Source of the DNA: an uncultured Desulfovibrionaceae bacterium
Lineage (GTDB): Bacteria > Desulfobacterota > Desulfovibrionia > Desulfovibrionales > Desulfovibrionaceae
DNA: 6,591 nucleotides
Assembly (NCBI GenBank): GCA_949427775.1
Contig: CASQEL010000117.1
Coordinates: forward strand, 1-6,591
Direction of reading: 5' to 3'
The notes below the pieces were generated by a model. That model saw only the letters and a program-made list of their open reading frames with translations, ran no database searches and was not told where the DNA came from. Position 1 is the first letter of the stretch. Every line of letters begins with the position of its first letter. Both the position numbers and the translations under genes were made by a program. This document shows positions 1 to 6,034 of the stretch, one piece after another.

Positions 1-1
1 C

Positions 2-634
2 TGGGAGCACCCGGAACGCGACGGCTATCCCGCCGCCTTCTATCAGACGGCCATGCGGGTCATGTTCGCCGCCTCCCGCTTTTTTGCCGGACTGCGGCCG
101 AATGTCTCCAAGAGCAAGGCCCTGCAGTTTTATCTGATCGTCTGCGTCGTTCAGATTCTGGTGGAACACTTCTGGGCGGGCGTGTTCAGCGGCCTGCTCG
201 GTCCCGACGCATCCACGTACACACAGTTGCAGCAGACCATCCGAATGCTCCTGCCGCTGGGCGATCTGTCGCTGAAAAGCCTGTCGTTGGCACTGCTGCT
301 GGGCGTGGCGCTGGGCACCATGGGACTTGTGCTCTCAGCAGGGCTCTATCATCTGGCCTTCAGGATCAGCGCTCCTGACAGGGCCGAATATCCTTTGATT
401 TTTCAAGTTGTTGCATACAGCACTGCCCCGGCTTTGCTCTGCATTGTGCCCGTGGCCGGAGGATTGGCCGGCACGGTCTGGAGCCTCGCCTGCAGCCTCA
501 TCGGCTGCCGCTATGCGCTCCGGCTGTCCTGGGGGCGCGTCGTGGCCACGCTGGTTTCGCTCTATGGGCTCCTCGTGGTGTTCGCCTTGCTGCTCGTCAA
601 GCTGGCCATGGCCTTCAACGCAATTTCACTCTGA
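2..634 (+). CDS. YIP1-family integral membrane protein (5' end outside the window)
   Basis: The reading frame is open from base 2, and the residues before the first ATG (position 53) read WEHPERDGYP, a typical N-terminal stretch of bacterial YIP1-family proteins. The true start is therefore probably upstream of the window and ATG 53 is internal. The visible part is 210 residues. It has about four or five hydrophobic segments: one after the soluble N-terminus (FYLIVCVVQILVE), one around LALLLGVALGTMGLVL, a pair around APALLCIVPVAGGLAGTVWSL, and a C-terminal one (LYGLLVVFALLLVKLAMAF). The AYSTAPALL...P..GG....W motif followed by a polar loop and a last helix fits the Yip1 domain. The protein should sit in the inner membrane. 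Bacterial members have no settled function; a role in envelope organisation or transport is only a guess. It lies upstream of a lipoprotein/two-component cluster, but the 154-base gap leaves co-transcription open. Confidence 0.8.
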   Translation, partial: WEHPERDGYPAAFYQTAMRVMFAASRFFAGLRPNVSKSKALQFYLIVCVVQILVEHFWAGVFSGLLGPDASTYTQLQQTIRMLLPLGDLSLKSLSLALLLGVALGTMGLVLSAGLYHLAFRISAPDRAEYPLIFQVVAYSTAPALLCIVPVAGGLAGTVWSLACSLIGCRYALRLSWGRVVATLVSLYGLLVVFALLLVKLAMAFNAISL

Positions 635-788
635 AATTGCTCCGGCGGAGACGGACGCTATGCCGCTCTGTCTGCCGTGCGGGCGCACGCGCAATGCGCC
701 CGCGCCGTTGCGTGCGAAAACGGGCGCTTCAAAAACGCAATGCACATCGCGGGTGACGGCCTCCGGCCGAAGTGATACGGAAACGGTT
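635..788 (+). other. Intergenic leader with two GC-rich hairpins
   Basis: This 154-base stretch lies between the YIP1 gene and the next gene. It holds a perfect 9-bp stem (679-687 with 695-703, arms GCGGGCGCA and TGCGCCCGC, 7-base loop). A G-T and a G-C pair can extend the stem to 677-705. There is no T-run after it on either strand, so it is not a standard intrinsic terminator; it may be an mRNA processing or stability element. A second, 5-bp hairpin (757-761 with 765-769, loop TCC) lies about 10 bases before the ribosome binding site of the next gene. I see no convincing -35/-10 pair and no sigma-54 -24/-12 element. The frame of the next gene is open across this gap but lacks a start with a good ribosome binding site. 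Confidence 0.5.
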
Positions 789-1133
789 ATGCGAAAACTG
801 CTTCACAACGTGGCGTTGGTATGGAAAGAACTCCGCAAGCGGCACACGCATGCGCGAGAAATTTCTCCCGAAACTATCCGCCGTCTCGCTGACGATCTGT
901 CGCATCTGGCCGAACTGGCCGAGCGCAACGTCCCGTTGTCGCGCAACGAGGCATGTCATTTGCATACGCTCCGGGAAGAAATGCGCAGCCTGGCGGACAT
1001 GACGGAGCGGCCGGAATTCTGCCGTCTTTCGGCGGATCGACGGCTGGCGCTCAACGAAAGTCTGCAACGCTCGCAGGAAAAACTTCTGGCCTCCATTCAG
1101 GCCGCATATTCTTCCACGGAGAAAGTGCAATGA
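789..1133 (+). CDS. Small helical hypothetical protein, first gene of the tightly packed block
   Basis: I do not recognise this 114-residue protein. ATG 789 is chosen because GGAA (779-782) sits 6 bases upstream. The frame is open further upstream, but no other start there has a ribosome binding site. There is no signal peptide and no membrane segment. The sequence is charged and predicted mostly helical, with heptad-like Leu spacing in RRLADDLSHLAELAERN (31-47) and again in LREEMRSLADM (61-71) and SLQRSQEKLLASIQ (91-104). A small helical-bundle or coiled-coil cytosolic protein is likely. Its stop overlaps the start of the lipoprotein gene by four bases (ATGA), so the two are translationally coupled. 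That supports a real gene and a role tied to the lipoprotein/two-component block. A partner or adaptor role is inference only. Confidence 0.7.
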   Translation: MRKLLHNVALVWKELRKRHTHAREISPETIRRLADDLSHLAELAERNVPLSRNEACHLHTLREEMRSLADMTERPEFCRLSADRRLALNESLQRSQEKLLASIQAAYSSTEKVQ

Positions 1134-1852
1134 AGACAGACGCCTCCTCACGCCTTATCCCCGCCCCCGGCCGCGCGGCGCTGCCCCGGCTGTTGTGCGT
1201 TCTGCCCCTGCTGACCCTGCTGGCCGCCTGCGGCAACATGCCTGTCACCATGAGCGGGGGACTGTCCACGCCGTACAAGGTGCAGGTCAACGACTGGGTC
1301 TACCGTAACCCGCCCGCCATCTACGTTCACGCTGAAGGCACGCCGTCTTCACCGCCCCGGGGATTGTTCGTCCCCCTGCGGGTGACCCAGGTCACGTCCA
1401 ACCCGGCCACCATCAGCCGCAACCTCAGCCGTCAGGTCTGGCAAGTCTGGCTCTCGCAGCAGGCGTTCTCCACCCTGGAATACGCCGAAAACGCCTCTCC
1501 CTTCCTTCTGAGCGAGGCGCTGGCGCTCGCCCGACGCAAGGGCGCCCAATTGCTGGTGGGCGGCTACATCACCCACTTCCTGGACGGCGGTACGGTGGGA
1601 GATTCCGCGGTTTCCATGTCCATAGAAATCTATGACGTCGCTACCGGCACACTGCTCTGGTCCATGGCCCAGGGTGGCAGCATGGAGAAACAGAACGCCA
1701 ACAATTTCTATATATTTCAGGTACAGGCCCGCATGCCCGCCGATCCCGTCGGCCTGATTCTGCGGACCCTGGCCTCCGATATGGGCATGGAAATCTACTA
1801 CTGGCTCTATCCCTACGCCCGCAAGAAGGGCCCCGGCGGCAAGGCGTTCTAG
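1130..1852 (+). CDS. Outer-membrane-type lipoprotein with CsgG/TolB-N-like body
   Basis: The product is 240 residues. ATG 1130 has GGAG at 1118-1121, 8 bases upstream, and overlaps the previous stop. The N-terminus is a lipoprotein signal: basic residues up to Arg20, a hydrophobic core LLCVLPLLTLL, then lipobox LAAC with Cys34 as the lipidated residue. Gly35 and Asn36 follow, so there is no Asp retention signal at +2 and outer-membrane sorting is expected. The body carries a pattern seen in CsgG/TolB-N-type periplasmic folds: a helix with SEALALARRKGAQLLVGGYI (128-147), then strands VSMSIEIYDVATGTLLWSM (161-179). This resembles lipoproteins that sense or assemble cell-surface structures, but I cannot name a specific family. 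It is followed 3 bases later by the histidine kinase, so it may feed a signal to that kinase. That link is inferred from gene order. Confidence 0.8.
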   Translation: MKTDASSRLIPAPGRAALPRLLCVLPLLTLLAACGNMPVTMSGGLSTPYKVQVNDWVYRNPPAIYVHAEGTPSSPPRGLFVPLRVTQVTSNPATISRNLSRQVWQVWLSQQAFSTLEYAENASPFLLSEALALARRKGAQLLVGGYITHFLDGGTVGDSAVSMSIEIYDVATGTLLWSMAQGGSMEKQNANNFYIFQVQARMPADPVGLILRTLASDMGMEIYYWLYPYARKKGPGGKAF

Positions 1853-1855
1853 TTC

Positions 1856-2911
1856 ATGCGCCTGTCGATGGGAAGCCGCCTGGGGCTGGCGTTGGGGGGG
1901 CTTTGCTGCTGTCTGCCGGGAGGCGTATGGCTGTTATGCGCGGGCGCTTCTCCGACGGCGGCCCGCGCCGGAACAGCGTTGCTGGGAATGGGCGCGCTCT
2001 GCGCCGGTACGTTGGCCTGGTTGATTTTCGGTCGGCTGCTCACGCCCATACGACATCTGACACGCGAGCTGGGCGGCAAAACAGGCGAAGGCGGCCTGCC
2101 CCCTGGGGAAGACGGCATTGATGCGCTTGCGCGCCGGGTGCGTCGCCTGCGCGAAAAAGTGCAGCTTGCGCAGGCCGAGCTGGCGGAAAGTCACGAAAAT
2201 ATGCGCCAGACGGAAAAATTGGCGCTGGTGGGCAAACTGGCCGCGGGCGTGGCCCATTCGTTCCGCAATCCGCTCACCGGCCTGAAGCTGCGCGTGTTCT
2301 CCCTGACCAAAAATATGACGCTGACCGCCCGACAGCAGGAAGATCTGGCCGCCGTCAACGACGCCGTCCGGCATATGGAAACCATCGCCACCAGTTTTCT
2401 GGAGTTCTCGCGCCGTCCGCGCCTGAGCATGGCCCCCGTCAATCTTTCCGACGTGGTGGACGGCACGCTTTCCCTTCTCAAGCCGCGCCTGGAATCATTT
2501 CAGGTGCGGGTGGAACAGCACAGGCCGGATCGCATGCCCCTGGTGGACGCCGACGCCGAGCGACTGCGCGAAGCCCTGGCCAACATCATCGTCAACGCCT
2601 GCGAGGCCATGGGCGTCGGCGGCACGCTGGCCATCACCGAAGAAACCGGCCGGTTGGAGCCGTTGGGAAATGTGGCCGTGATGCGCATTTCGGACACGGG
2701 ACCGGGAATTTCGGCCGACATGGAGGAGGTCATTTTCCAGCCCTTCATCAGCACCAAGGCCGAGGGCACGGGACTGGGACTGCCCATAGCCAAACGCATT
2801 TTCGAAGAACACGGCGGCTGGCTGCACCTGCACAGCGCTCCGGGCCGGGGGGCGACCTTCGTCGCCGTGCTGCCCGCCCGCAAGGATGACGATCTATGGA
2901 TTCGCTCCTGA
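1856..2911 (+). CDS. Membrane sensor histidine kinase with minimal periplasmic loop
   Basis: This 351-residue protein is a two-component sensor kinase that should phosphorylate the regulator encoded next to it. Two membrane segments lie at about 9-30 and 40-59, joined by only about ten residues, so there is no periplasmic sensor domain. A short HAMP-like segment starts at RLLTPIRHL (60-68), then a coiled coil (92-120). The HisKA H-box is VAHSFRNPLTG with His134 as phospho-acceptor. The ATPase domain shows the N-box (Asn243 and Asn247 in LANIIVNACEAM), G1 DTGPGI (280-285), the F-box FQPFIST and G2 GTGLGL (304-309). The residue after His134 is Ser where Glu or Asp is most common. ATG 1856 lies 3 bases after the lipoprotein stop; AAGG at 1841-1844 is a rather distant ribosome binding site, so coupling is likely. 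Met5 (ATG 1868) is a less likely alternative start. Confidence 0.93.
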   Translation: MRLSMGSRLGLALGGLCCCLPGGVWLLCAGASPTAARAGTALLGMGALCAGTLAWLIFGRLLTPIRHLTRELGGKTGEGGLPPGEDGIDALARRVRRLREKVQLAQAELAESHENMRQTEKLALVGKLAAGVAHSFRNPLTGLKLRVFSLTKNMTLTARQQEDLAAVNDAVRHMETIATSFLEFSRRPRLSMAPVNLSDVVDGTLSLLKPRLESFQVRVEQHRPDRMPLVDADAERLREALANIIVNACEAMGVGGTLAITEETGRLEPLGNVAVMRISDTGPGISADMEEVIFQPFISTKAEGTGLGLPIAKRIFEEHGGWLHLHSAPGRGATFVAVLPARKDDDLWIRS

Positions 2912-4353
2912 TTGTCGACGACGACCATCACCTGCGTCAGGGTTTTGAACGCCTGCTGACGGAGGAGGGATACGACGTGCGCGTGGCGTCCTCCGGCGAA
3001 CAGGCCCTGGCGCTGGTGCGGGAGCGTCTTCCGGACTGCGTGATCATGGATGTTCGCATGCCCGGCATGGACGGCCTGGAAACACTCCAGACCATGCGTT
3101 CGCTGGAGGAACGGTTGCCCGTCATCATCATGACGGCCTTTTCCACCACGGAAACCGCCATTGAAGCCACCAAGCTGGGGGCGTTCGATTATATTCTCAA
3201 GCCGTTCGATATTCCGGATGTGCTCTCGCTGATCGAAAAAGCCGTGGAGGCCGGGCGGCGCATGCGCGCCCCGGTGACCATGAGCCCGGACCCTGACGGC
3301 GCGGACGCCCCCGGCGCAGCGGCTGATCCCGACGCCGAAGCCCTGATAGGCAGCAGCGCCCCCATGCATTCCCTGTACAAGGCCATAGGCCGCGTGGCTC
3401 CCACGGATACGCTGGTGCTGCTGCGGGGCGAATCGGGCACCGGCAAGGAACTGGTGGCCCGCGCCATTTATCAGCACAGCCTGCGCGCCCGCAAACCCTA
3501 CAGCGTGATCAACTGCGTGGCCATTCCCGACACGCTGTTGGAAAGCGAGCTTTTCGGATACGAAAAAGGCGCGTTCACCGGCGCCAACGCCCGGCGCATC
3601 GGCAAAATCGAGCAGGCGTCGGGAGGGACGCTGTTTCTGGATGAAATCGGCGACATGCCCCTGGGCATCCAGGCCAAGCTGTTGCGTCTGCTTCAGGAAC
3701 GCCAGATAGAACGCCTCGGAGGCCGCGAGCCCATCAGCGTCAATGTGCGCATCATCGCCGCCACCAATGCGGATCTGGAAGCCGCTGTGGCGGAGGGGCG
3801 CTTTCGTGAAGACCTGTACTACCGTCTCAAGGTGGTTTCCCTGCATCTGCCGCCGTTGCGCGATCGGCGCGGAGACATCCCGCTGCTGGCCGACTGGTTT
3901 CTGGAACGCCATGCCCGTGCTCTGGACATGCACAATCCGGGTCTGGAAAAAGCGGCCCTGGACTACCTGAAGGCGTCGGCCTGGCCGGGCAATGTGCGGG
4001 AACTGGCCAATACCCTGCAAAAAGCATTGGTGTTCAGCCGCGGCATGCCGCTCACCATAGAAGACGTCAAGCAGGGCATGCCGGGACATGCTCCGCAAAC
4101 AGCGTCCACATTGCGGGAAGGCGACGTGCCCGAGGCCCTTGAAGCGCATATCAGGAACATTCTGGAGAACCGGACCAGCAACACGCCCTTTGAAGATCTC
4201 ATGGACGTCATGGGCCGGGCCGTCGTGCGCGAAGCCTTGCGCATGACCGGCGGCAACCGTTCCCACGCGGCCCGTCTGCTGGGTCTTTCCCGCCCCACAC
4301 TGCTGGCCCGCATGGAAAAATACGGGTTGAAGGTCGAAACGCATATCGCGTAA
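2896..4353 (+). CDS. Sigma-54-dependent response regulator, NtrC family
   Basis: This 485-residue protein has the complete three-domain NtrC layout. The receiver domain (about 1-120) has acidic residues D8-D10, phospho-acceptor Asp52 in IMDVRMPGMDG, Thr80 and Lys102. An acidic Ala/Pro-rich linker (about 130-147) follows. The AAA+ domain (about 150-392) has Walker A GESGTGKE (178-185), the sigma-54-contacting GAFTGA loop (225-230), Walker B GGTLFLDE (243-250), the FREDLYYRL arginine-finger region (303-311) and WPGNVREL (363-370). A Fis-type helix-turn-helix ends the protein (about 440-480, RSHAARLLGLSRPTLLARM). It should bind an enhancer site and drive sigma-54 RNA polymerase once phosphorylated. 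ATG 2896 has AAGGA at 2882-2886 and overlaps the kinase gene by 16 bases, marking the pair as cognate. The target promoters are not evident here. All key residues are intact. Confidence 0.96.
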   Translation: MDSLLIVDDDHHLRQGFERLLTEEGYDVRVASSGEQALALVRERLPDCVIMDVRMPGMDGLETLQTMRSLEERLPVIIMTAFSTTETAIEATKLGAFDYILKPFDIPDVLSLIEKAVEAGRRMRAPVTMSPDPDGADAPGAAADPDAEALIGSSAPMHSLYKAIGRVAPTDTLVLLRGESGTGKELVARAIYQHSLRARKPYSVINCVAIPDTLLESELFGYEKGAFTGANARRIGKIEQASGGTLFLDEIGDMPLGIQAKLLRLLQERQIERLGGREPISVNVRIIAATNADLEAAVAEGRFREDLYYRLKVVSLHLPPLRDRRGDIPLLADWFLERHARALDMHNPGLEKAALDYLKASAWPGNVRELANTLQKALVFSRGMPLTIEDVKQGMPGHAPQTASTLREGDVPEALEAHIRNILENRTSNTPFEDLMDVMGRAVVREALRMTGGNRSHAARLLGLSRPTLLARMEKYGLKVETHIA

Positions 4354-4392
4354 TCATGCGCCGCCGCTTTCACACTCTTTTTCAAAACGCAA

Positions 4393-4396
4393 AGGA
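4393..4396 (+). promoter_or_regulatory. Ribosome binding site setting the rnhA start
   Basis: AGGA lies 6 bases before ATG 4403. A TTG codon directly precedes that ATG in the same frame (4400), but the spacing and codon favour ATG 4403. The 49-base gap before the gene holds no clear promoter and no terminator for the response-regulator gene, so read-through from upstream is possible. Confidence 0.6.
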
Positions 4397-4402
4397 CAGT
4401 TG

Positions 4403-4879
4403 ATGAAACAGGTTGATATCTACACGGACGGCTCCTGCCTGGGCAATCCCGGTCCCGGAGGCTGGGCGGCCATTCTGCGCGGCCGCTCGACGGGTCAGGA
4501 ACGCGAGCTCAGCGGCGGTTATGCCCGCACGACCAACAATCGTATGGAAATCATGGGCGTGCTGGAAGCGCTCAAAACTCTGAAGGAACCTTGTCTGGTG
4601 GACCTGTATTCAGACTCCCAGTATGTCTGCAACGCCATCCGAAAAGGCTGGCTGGTCAGCTGGCGCAACAACAATTGGCGCAAGGCCGACAAAAAACCGG
4701 TGAAAAACCGGGATCTGTGGGAAGCGCTCTTTCCCCTGCTCAAGACGCACCAGGTCAGCCTGCACTGGCTGCGCGGGCACAACGGACATCCCGAAAACGA
4801 ACGTTGCGACGTGCTGGCCCGTACCCAGGCGGGCCGCCGGGATCTGGCGGACGATCCCGGTATGACGGACGCGGACTGA
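4403..4879 (+). CDS. rnhA: Ribonuclease HI
   Basis: The enzyme cuts the RNA strand of RNA-DNA hybrids, for example R-loops and Okazaki primers, in the cytosol. The product is 158 residues, the usual size for bacterial RNase HI. The four metal-binding carboxylates are in place: Asp9 (YTDGSCLGNPG), Glu49 (NNRMEI), Asp71 (LYSDSQYV) and Asp136 (ENERCDVLA). The catalytic His126 is also present (WLRGHNGHPEN). The basic substrate-binding handle is seen at about 80-101 (RKGWLVSWRNNNWRKADKK). There is no extra N-terminal hybrid-binding domain, so this is type HI rather than HII or the eukaryote-like form. The start is ATG 4403. The gene is followed after 7 bases by a membrane-protein gene and is probably co-transcribed with it, though the two have no known functional link. 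Confidence 0.97.
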   Translation: MKQVDIYTDGSCLGNPGPGGWAAILRGRSTGQERELSGGYARTTNNRMEIMGVLEALKTLKEPCLVDLYSDSQYVCNAIRKGWLVSWRNNNWRKADKKPVKNRDLWEALFPLLKTHQVSLHWLRGHNGHPENERCDVLARTQAGRRDLADDPGMTDAD

Positions 4880-4888
4880 ATCCGTCAT
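4862..4888 (+). promoter_or_regulatory. Hairpin masking the start codon downstream of rnhA
   Basis: ATGACGGA (4862-4869) and TCCGTCAT (4881-4888) are a perfect 8-bp inverted repeat with an 11-base loop. A T-G wobble at 4861/4889 could extend it. The right arm contains the first two bases of the next gene's ATG (4887-4889). The loop holds the rnhA stop codon (4877-4879) and the only weak GGA ribosome-binding-like triplet. Ribosomes finishing rnhA would open the structure, so it could couple translation of the two genes. The pairing is visible in the sequence; the function is inferred. Confidence 0.4.
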
Positions 4889-5846
4889 GGAAGAATTTGC
4901 TCAACTCTGGCATGGGCTGTTTCAGCCCATGCTGCGCCTGCTGACCGGGTTGGCCACGGGTCTGCTGGTGGCCAATCTTCTGGAGGCACTCAACTGGACC
5001 CGCCACCTGGCCGGACTGGCCGCGCCTCTGGCCCGGCTGGCCCATCTGCGGGACGTGGCCGGCGCGGCATTTTCCATGGCCTTTGTTTCCCCCGCCGCCG
5101 CCAACGCCCTGTTGGCGGAAAGCCGCGACAAGGGGGAAATCTCCGATCGGGAACTGATGCTGGCCAACCTGTTCAACAGCCTGCCCGCCTACCTGGTGCA
5201 TACGCCGACCATCTTGCTGCTGACCTGGCCGGTGCTCGGCACGCCCGCGCTGCTGTATGTGGGACTCACCCTGCTGGCCGCCGTGGGACGCACGCTGCTG
5301 ACCGTGGGAGCCGCCCGTTTGCTGTTGCCGCCCCCTCCCGAGGGATGCGTCGCCTGTCTGCTCGAAGGGCGGAAAAGCGCCACCTGGCGGGAAGCGCTGC
5401 ACAAGGCATGGAAGCGCTTCAAACGCCGTCTGCCCAAACTGATTTATTTCACCGTGCCGGTATACGTAATCATGTACCTGCTGCAACAGCACGGTTTTTT
5501 TCAGGTCGCTGAACGCTGGATGACCAACCATGCCCAATGGTTGTCTTTTTTGAAACCGCAGGCCATGGGCATTATCGTGCTGCATCTGGCCGCTGAGCTG
5601 GGAGCCGCGCTTTCGGCGGCGGGCAGCGTGCTCAACACGGGCGGACTCGACGCCCGGGAAGTGGTTCTGGCCCTGCTGGTGGGAAACATTCTCTCCACGC
5701 CCATGCGGGCCGTCCGTCATCAGTTCCCCTCCTACGCCGGATTCTTCCGGCCGGTCATGGCTCTCAAGCTGGTGACGGCCAATCAGGGGCTGCGGGCCGC
5801 CAGCATGATTTGCGTGGCTGTTCTGTATTATCTCCATAGCCACTGA
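4887..5846 (+). CDS. Gate-domain (nucleoside-recognition type) multi-pass membrane protein
   Basis: This 319-residue inner-membrane protein resembles the Gate-domain family that includes spore-maturation SpmA/SpmB-like proteins and parts of nucleoside transporters and FeoB. Hydrophobic segments include about 14-34, 38-70, 95-115, 118-146, 185-200, 224-246, 256-272 and 300-316. The two halves look alike: KGEISDRELMLANLFNSLPA with VH nearby (82-105) matches TGGLDAREVVLALLVGNILS with VRH nearby (251-278), so two Gate repeats are likely. A basic cytosolic loop (about 160-184) joins the halves, and a Cys-x-x-Cys (154, 157) lies just before it. A transport role is plausible but the substrate is unknown; the 'nucleoside' in the family name is not proof. 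ATG 4887 has only a weak ribosome binding site and is probably reached by coupling from rnhA. Confidence 0.82.
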   Translation: MEEFAQLWHGLFQPMLRLLTGLATGLLVANLLEALNWTRHLAGLAAPLARLAHLRDVAGAAFSMAFVSPAAANALLAESRDKGEISDRELMLANLFNSLPAYLVHTPTILLLTWPVLGTPALLYVGLTLLAAVGRTLLTVGAARLLLPPPPEGCVACLLEGRKSATWREALHKAWKRFKRRLPKLIYFTVPVYVIMYLLQQHGFFQVAERWMTNHAQWLSFLKPQAMGIIVLHLAAELGAALSAAGSVLNTGGLDAREVVLALLVGNILSTPMRAVRHQFPSYAGFFRPVMALKLVTANQGLRAASMICVAVLYYLHSH

Positions 5847-5921
5847 TTGCGCATCACTGCAGACGCATGACGGGGCACGGAGGAACGCCGCGCAAAAAAT
5901 ATCTTTCCATACTTTGCGACA

Positions 5922-5945
5922 CGCATGCAGCACTGCGAATTTTTT
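5922..5945 (+). terminator. Weak candidate terminator after the Gate-domain gene
   Basis: A short stem CGCA (5922-5925) with TGCG (5934-5937), loop of eight bases, is followed within two bases by six T residues (5940-5945). The T-run suits an intrinsic terminator, but the 4-bp stem is poor. The rest of 5847-5921 contains no gene that I can support. Confidence 0.22.
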
Positions 5946-5952
5946 ATGCCTG

Positions 5953-5981
5953 TTGACTTCATGCCGCGTTCCTCCTATACA
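5953..5981 (+). promoter_or_regulatory. Sigma-70-type promoter of the secreted SnoaL-like gene
   Basis: TTGACT (5953-5958) and TATACA (5976-5981) are separated by 17 bases, the ideal spacing. The -35 box matches the consensus at five of six bases and the -10 box at four of six. Transcription should start near 5987-5990, leaving a leader of about 45 bases. The surrounding sequence is AT-richer than the genes around it, as expected of a promoter. Confidence 0.65.
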
Positions 5982-6020
5982 GTTGAATAAGGGACTGTCC
6001 CCCCTTACCTATATTCAACT
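5981..6020 (+). repeat. Inverted repeat over the predicted transcription start (operator or leader hairpin)
   Basis: AGTTGAATA (5981-5989) and TATTCAACT (6012-6020) form a perfect 9-bp inverted repeat with a 22-base spacer. Inside it, AGGG (5990-5993) can pair with CCCT (6002-6005), leaving a six-base bulge. The left arm begins at the last base of the -10 box and ends near the expected start site, so much of it would be untranscribed. An operator for a dimeric regulator is therefore at least as likely as an RNA hairpin. The right arm ends 3 bases before the ribosome binding site. Confidence 0.5.
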
Positions 6021-6023
6021 TTT

Positions 6024-6028
6024 GGAGG
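6024..6028 (+). promoter_or_regulatory. Very strong ribosome binding site
   Basis: GGAGG lies 6 bases before ATG 6035, a near-ideal Shine-Dalgarno sequence. It is clearly the strongest in the window and suggests high expression of the secreted protein. Confidence 0.8.
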
Positions 6029-6034
6029 TATAAT

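Noticed and set aside
288..306. TTGGCAC-like -24 element of a sigma-54 promoter inside the YIP1 gene
   Set aside because: No TTGC-type -12 element follows at the required spacing, and the site is inside coding sequence. No other sigma-54 promoter was found in the gaps.
408..788. An N-terminal extension of the small helical protein overlapping the YIP1 gene
   Set aside because: The frame is open, but the translation inside the YIP1 gene is Ser/Pro/Trp-rich shadow sequence, and the only well-placed ribosome binding site serves ATG 789.
2500..4344. A 614-codon open frame on the - strand opposite the kinase and regulator genes
   Set aside because: It is the antisense shadow of two clear genes in GC-rich DNA. 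Its translation is low in complexity, rich in Gly, Gln, His and Arg, and shows no domain motif.
5879..5884. GGAGGA as a ribosome binding site for a small gene after 5884
   Set aside because: No ATG, GTG or TTG start lies at a usable distance downstream.
4755..5933. A 392-codon open frame on the - strand opposite rnhA and the Gate-domain gene
   Set aside because: It is a shadow of the + strand genes, with a Gln/Gly/His-rich translation and no recognisable motif.
5981..6020. Invertible (phase-variable) promoter segment bounded by the inverted repeat
   Set aside because: The segment between the arms is only 22 bases and does not contain the promoter; no recombinase gene is nearby.
6029..6034. 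TATAAT just before ATG 6035 as a -10 box
   Set aside because: No -35 element lies at proper spacing (TTACCT at 6005-6010 is poor). It would give a transcript lacking the strong GGAGG site. It is better explained as the spacer between that site and the ATG.
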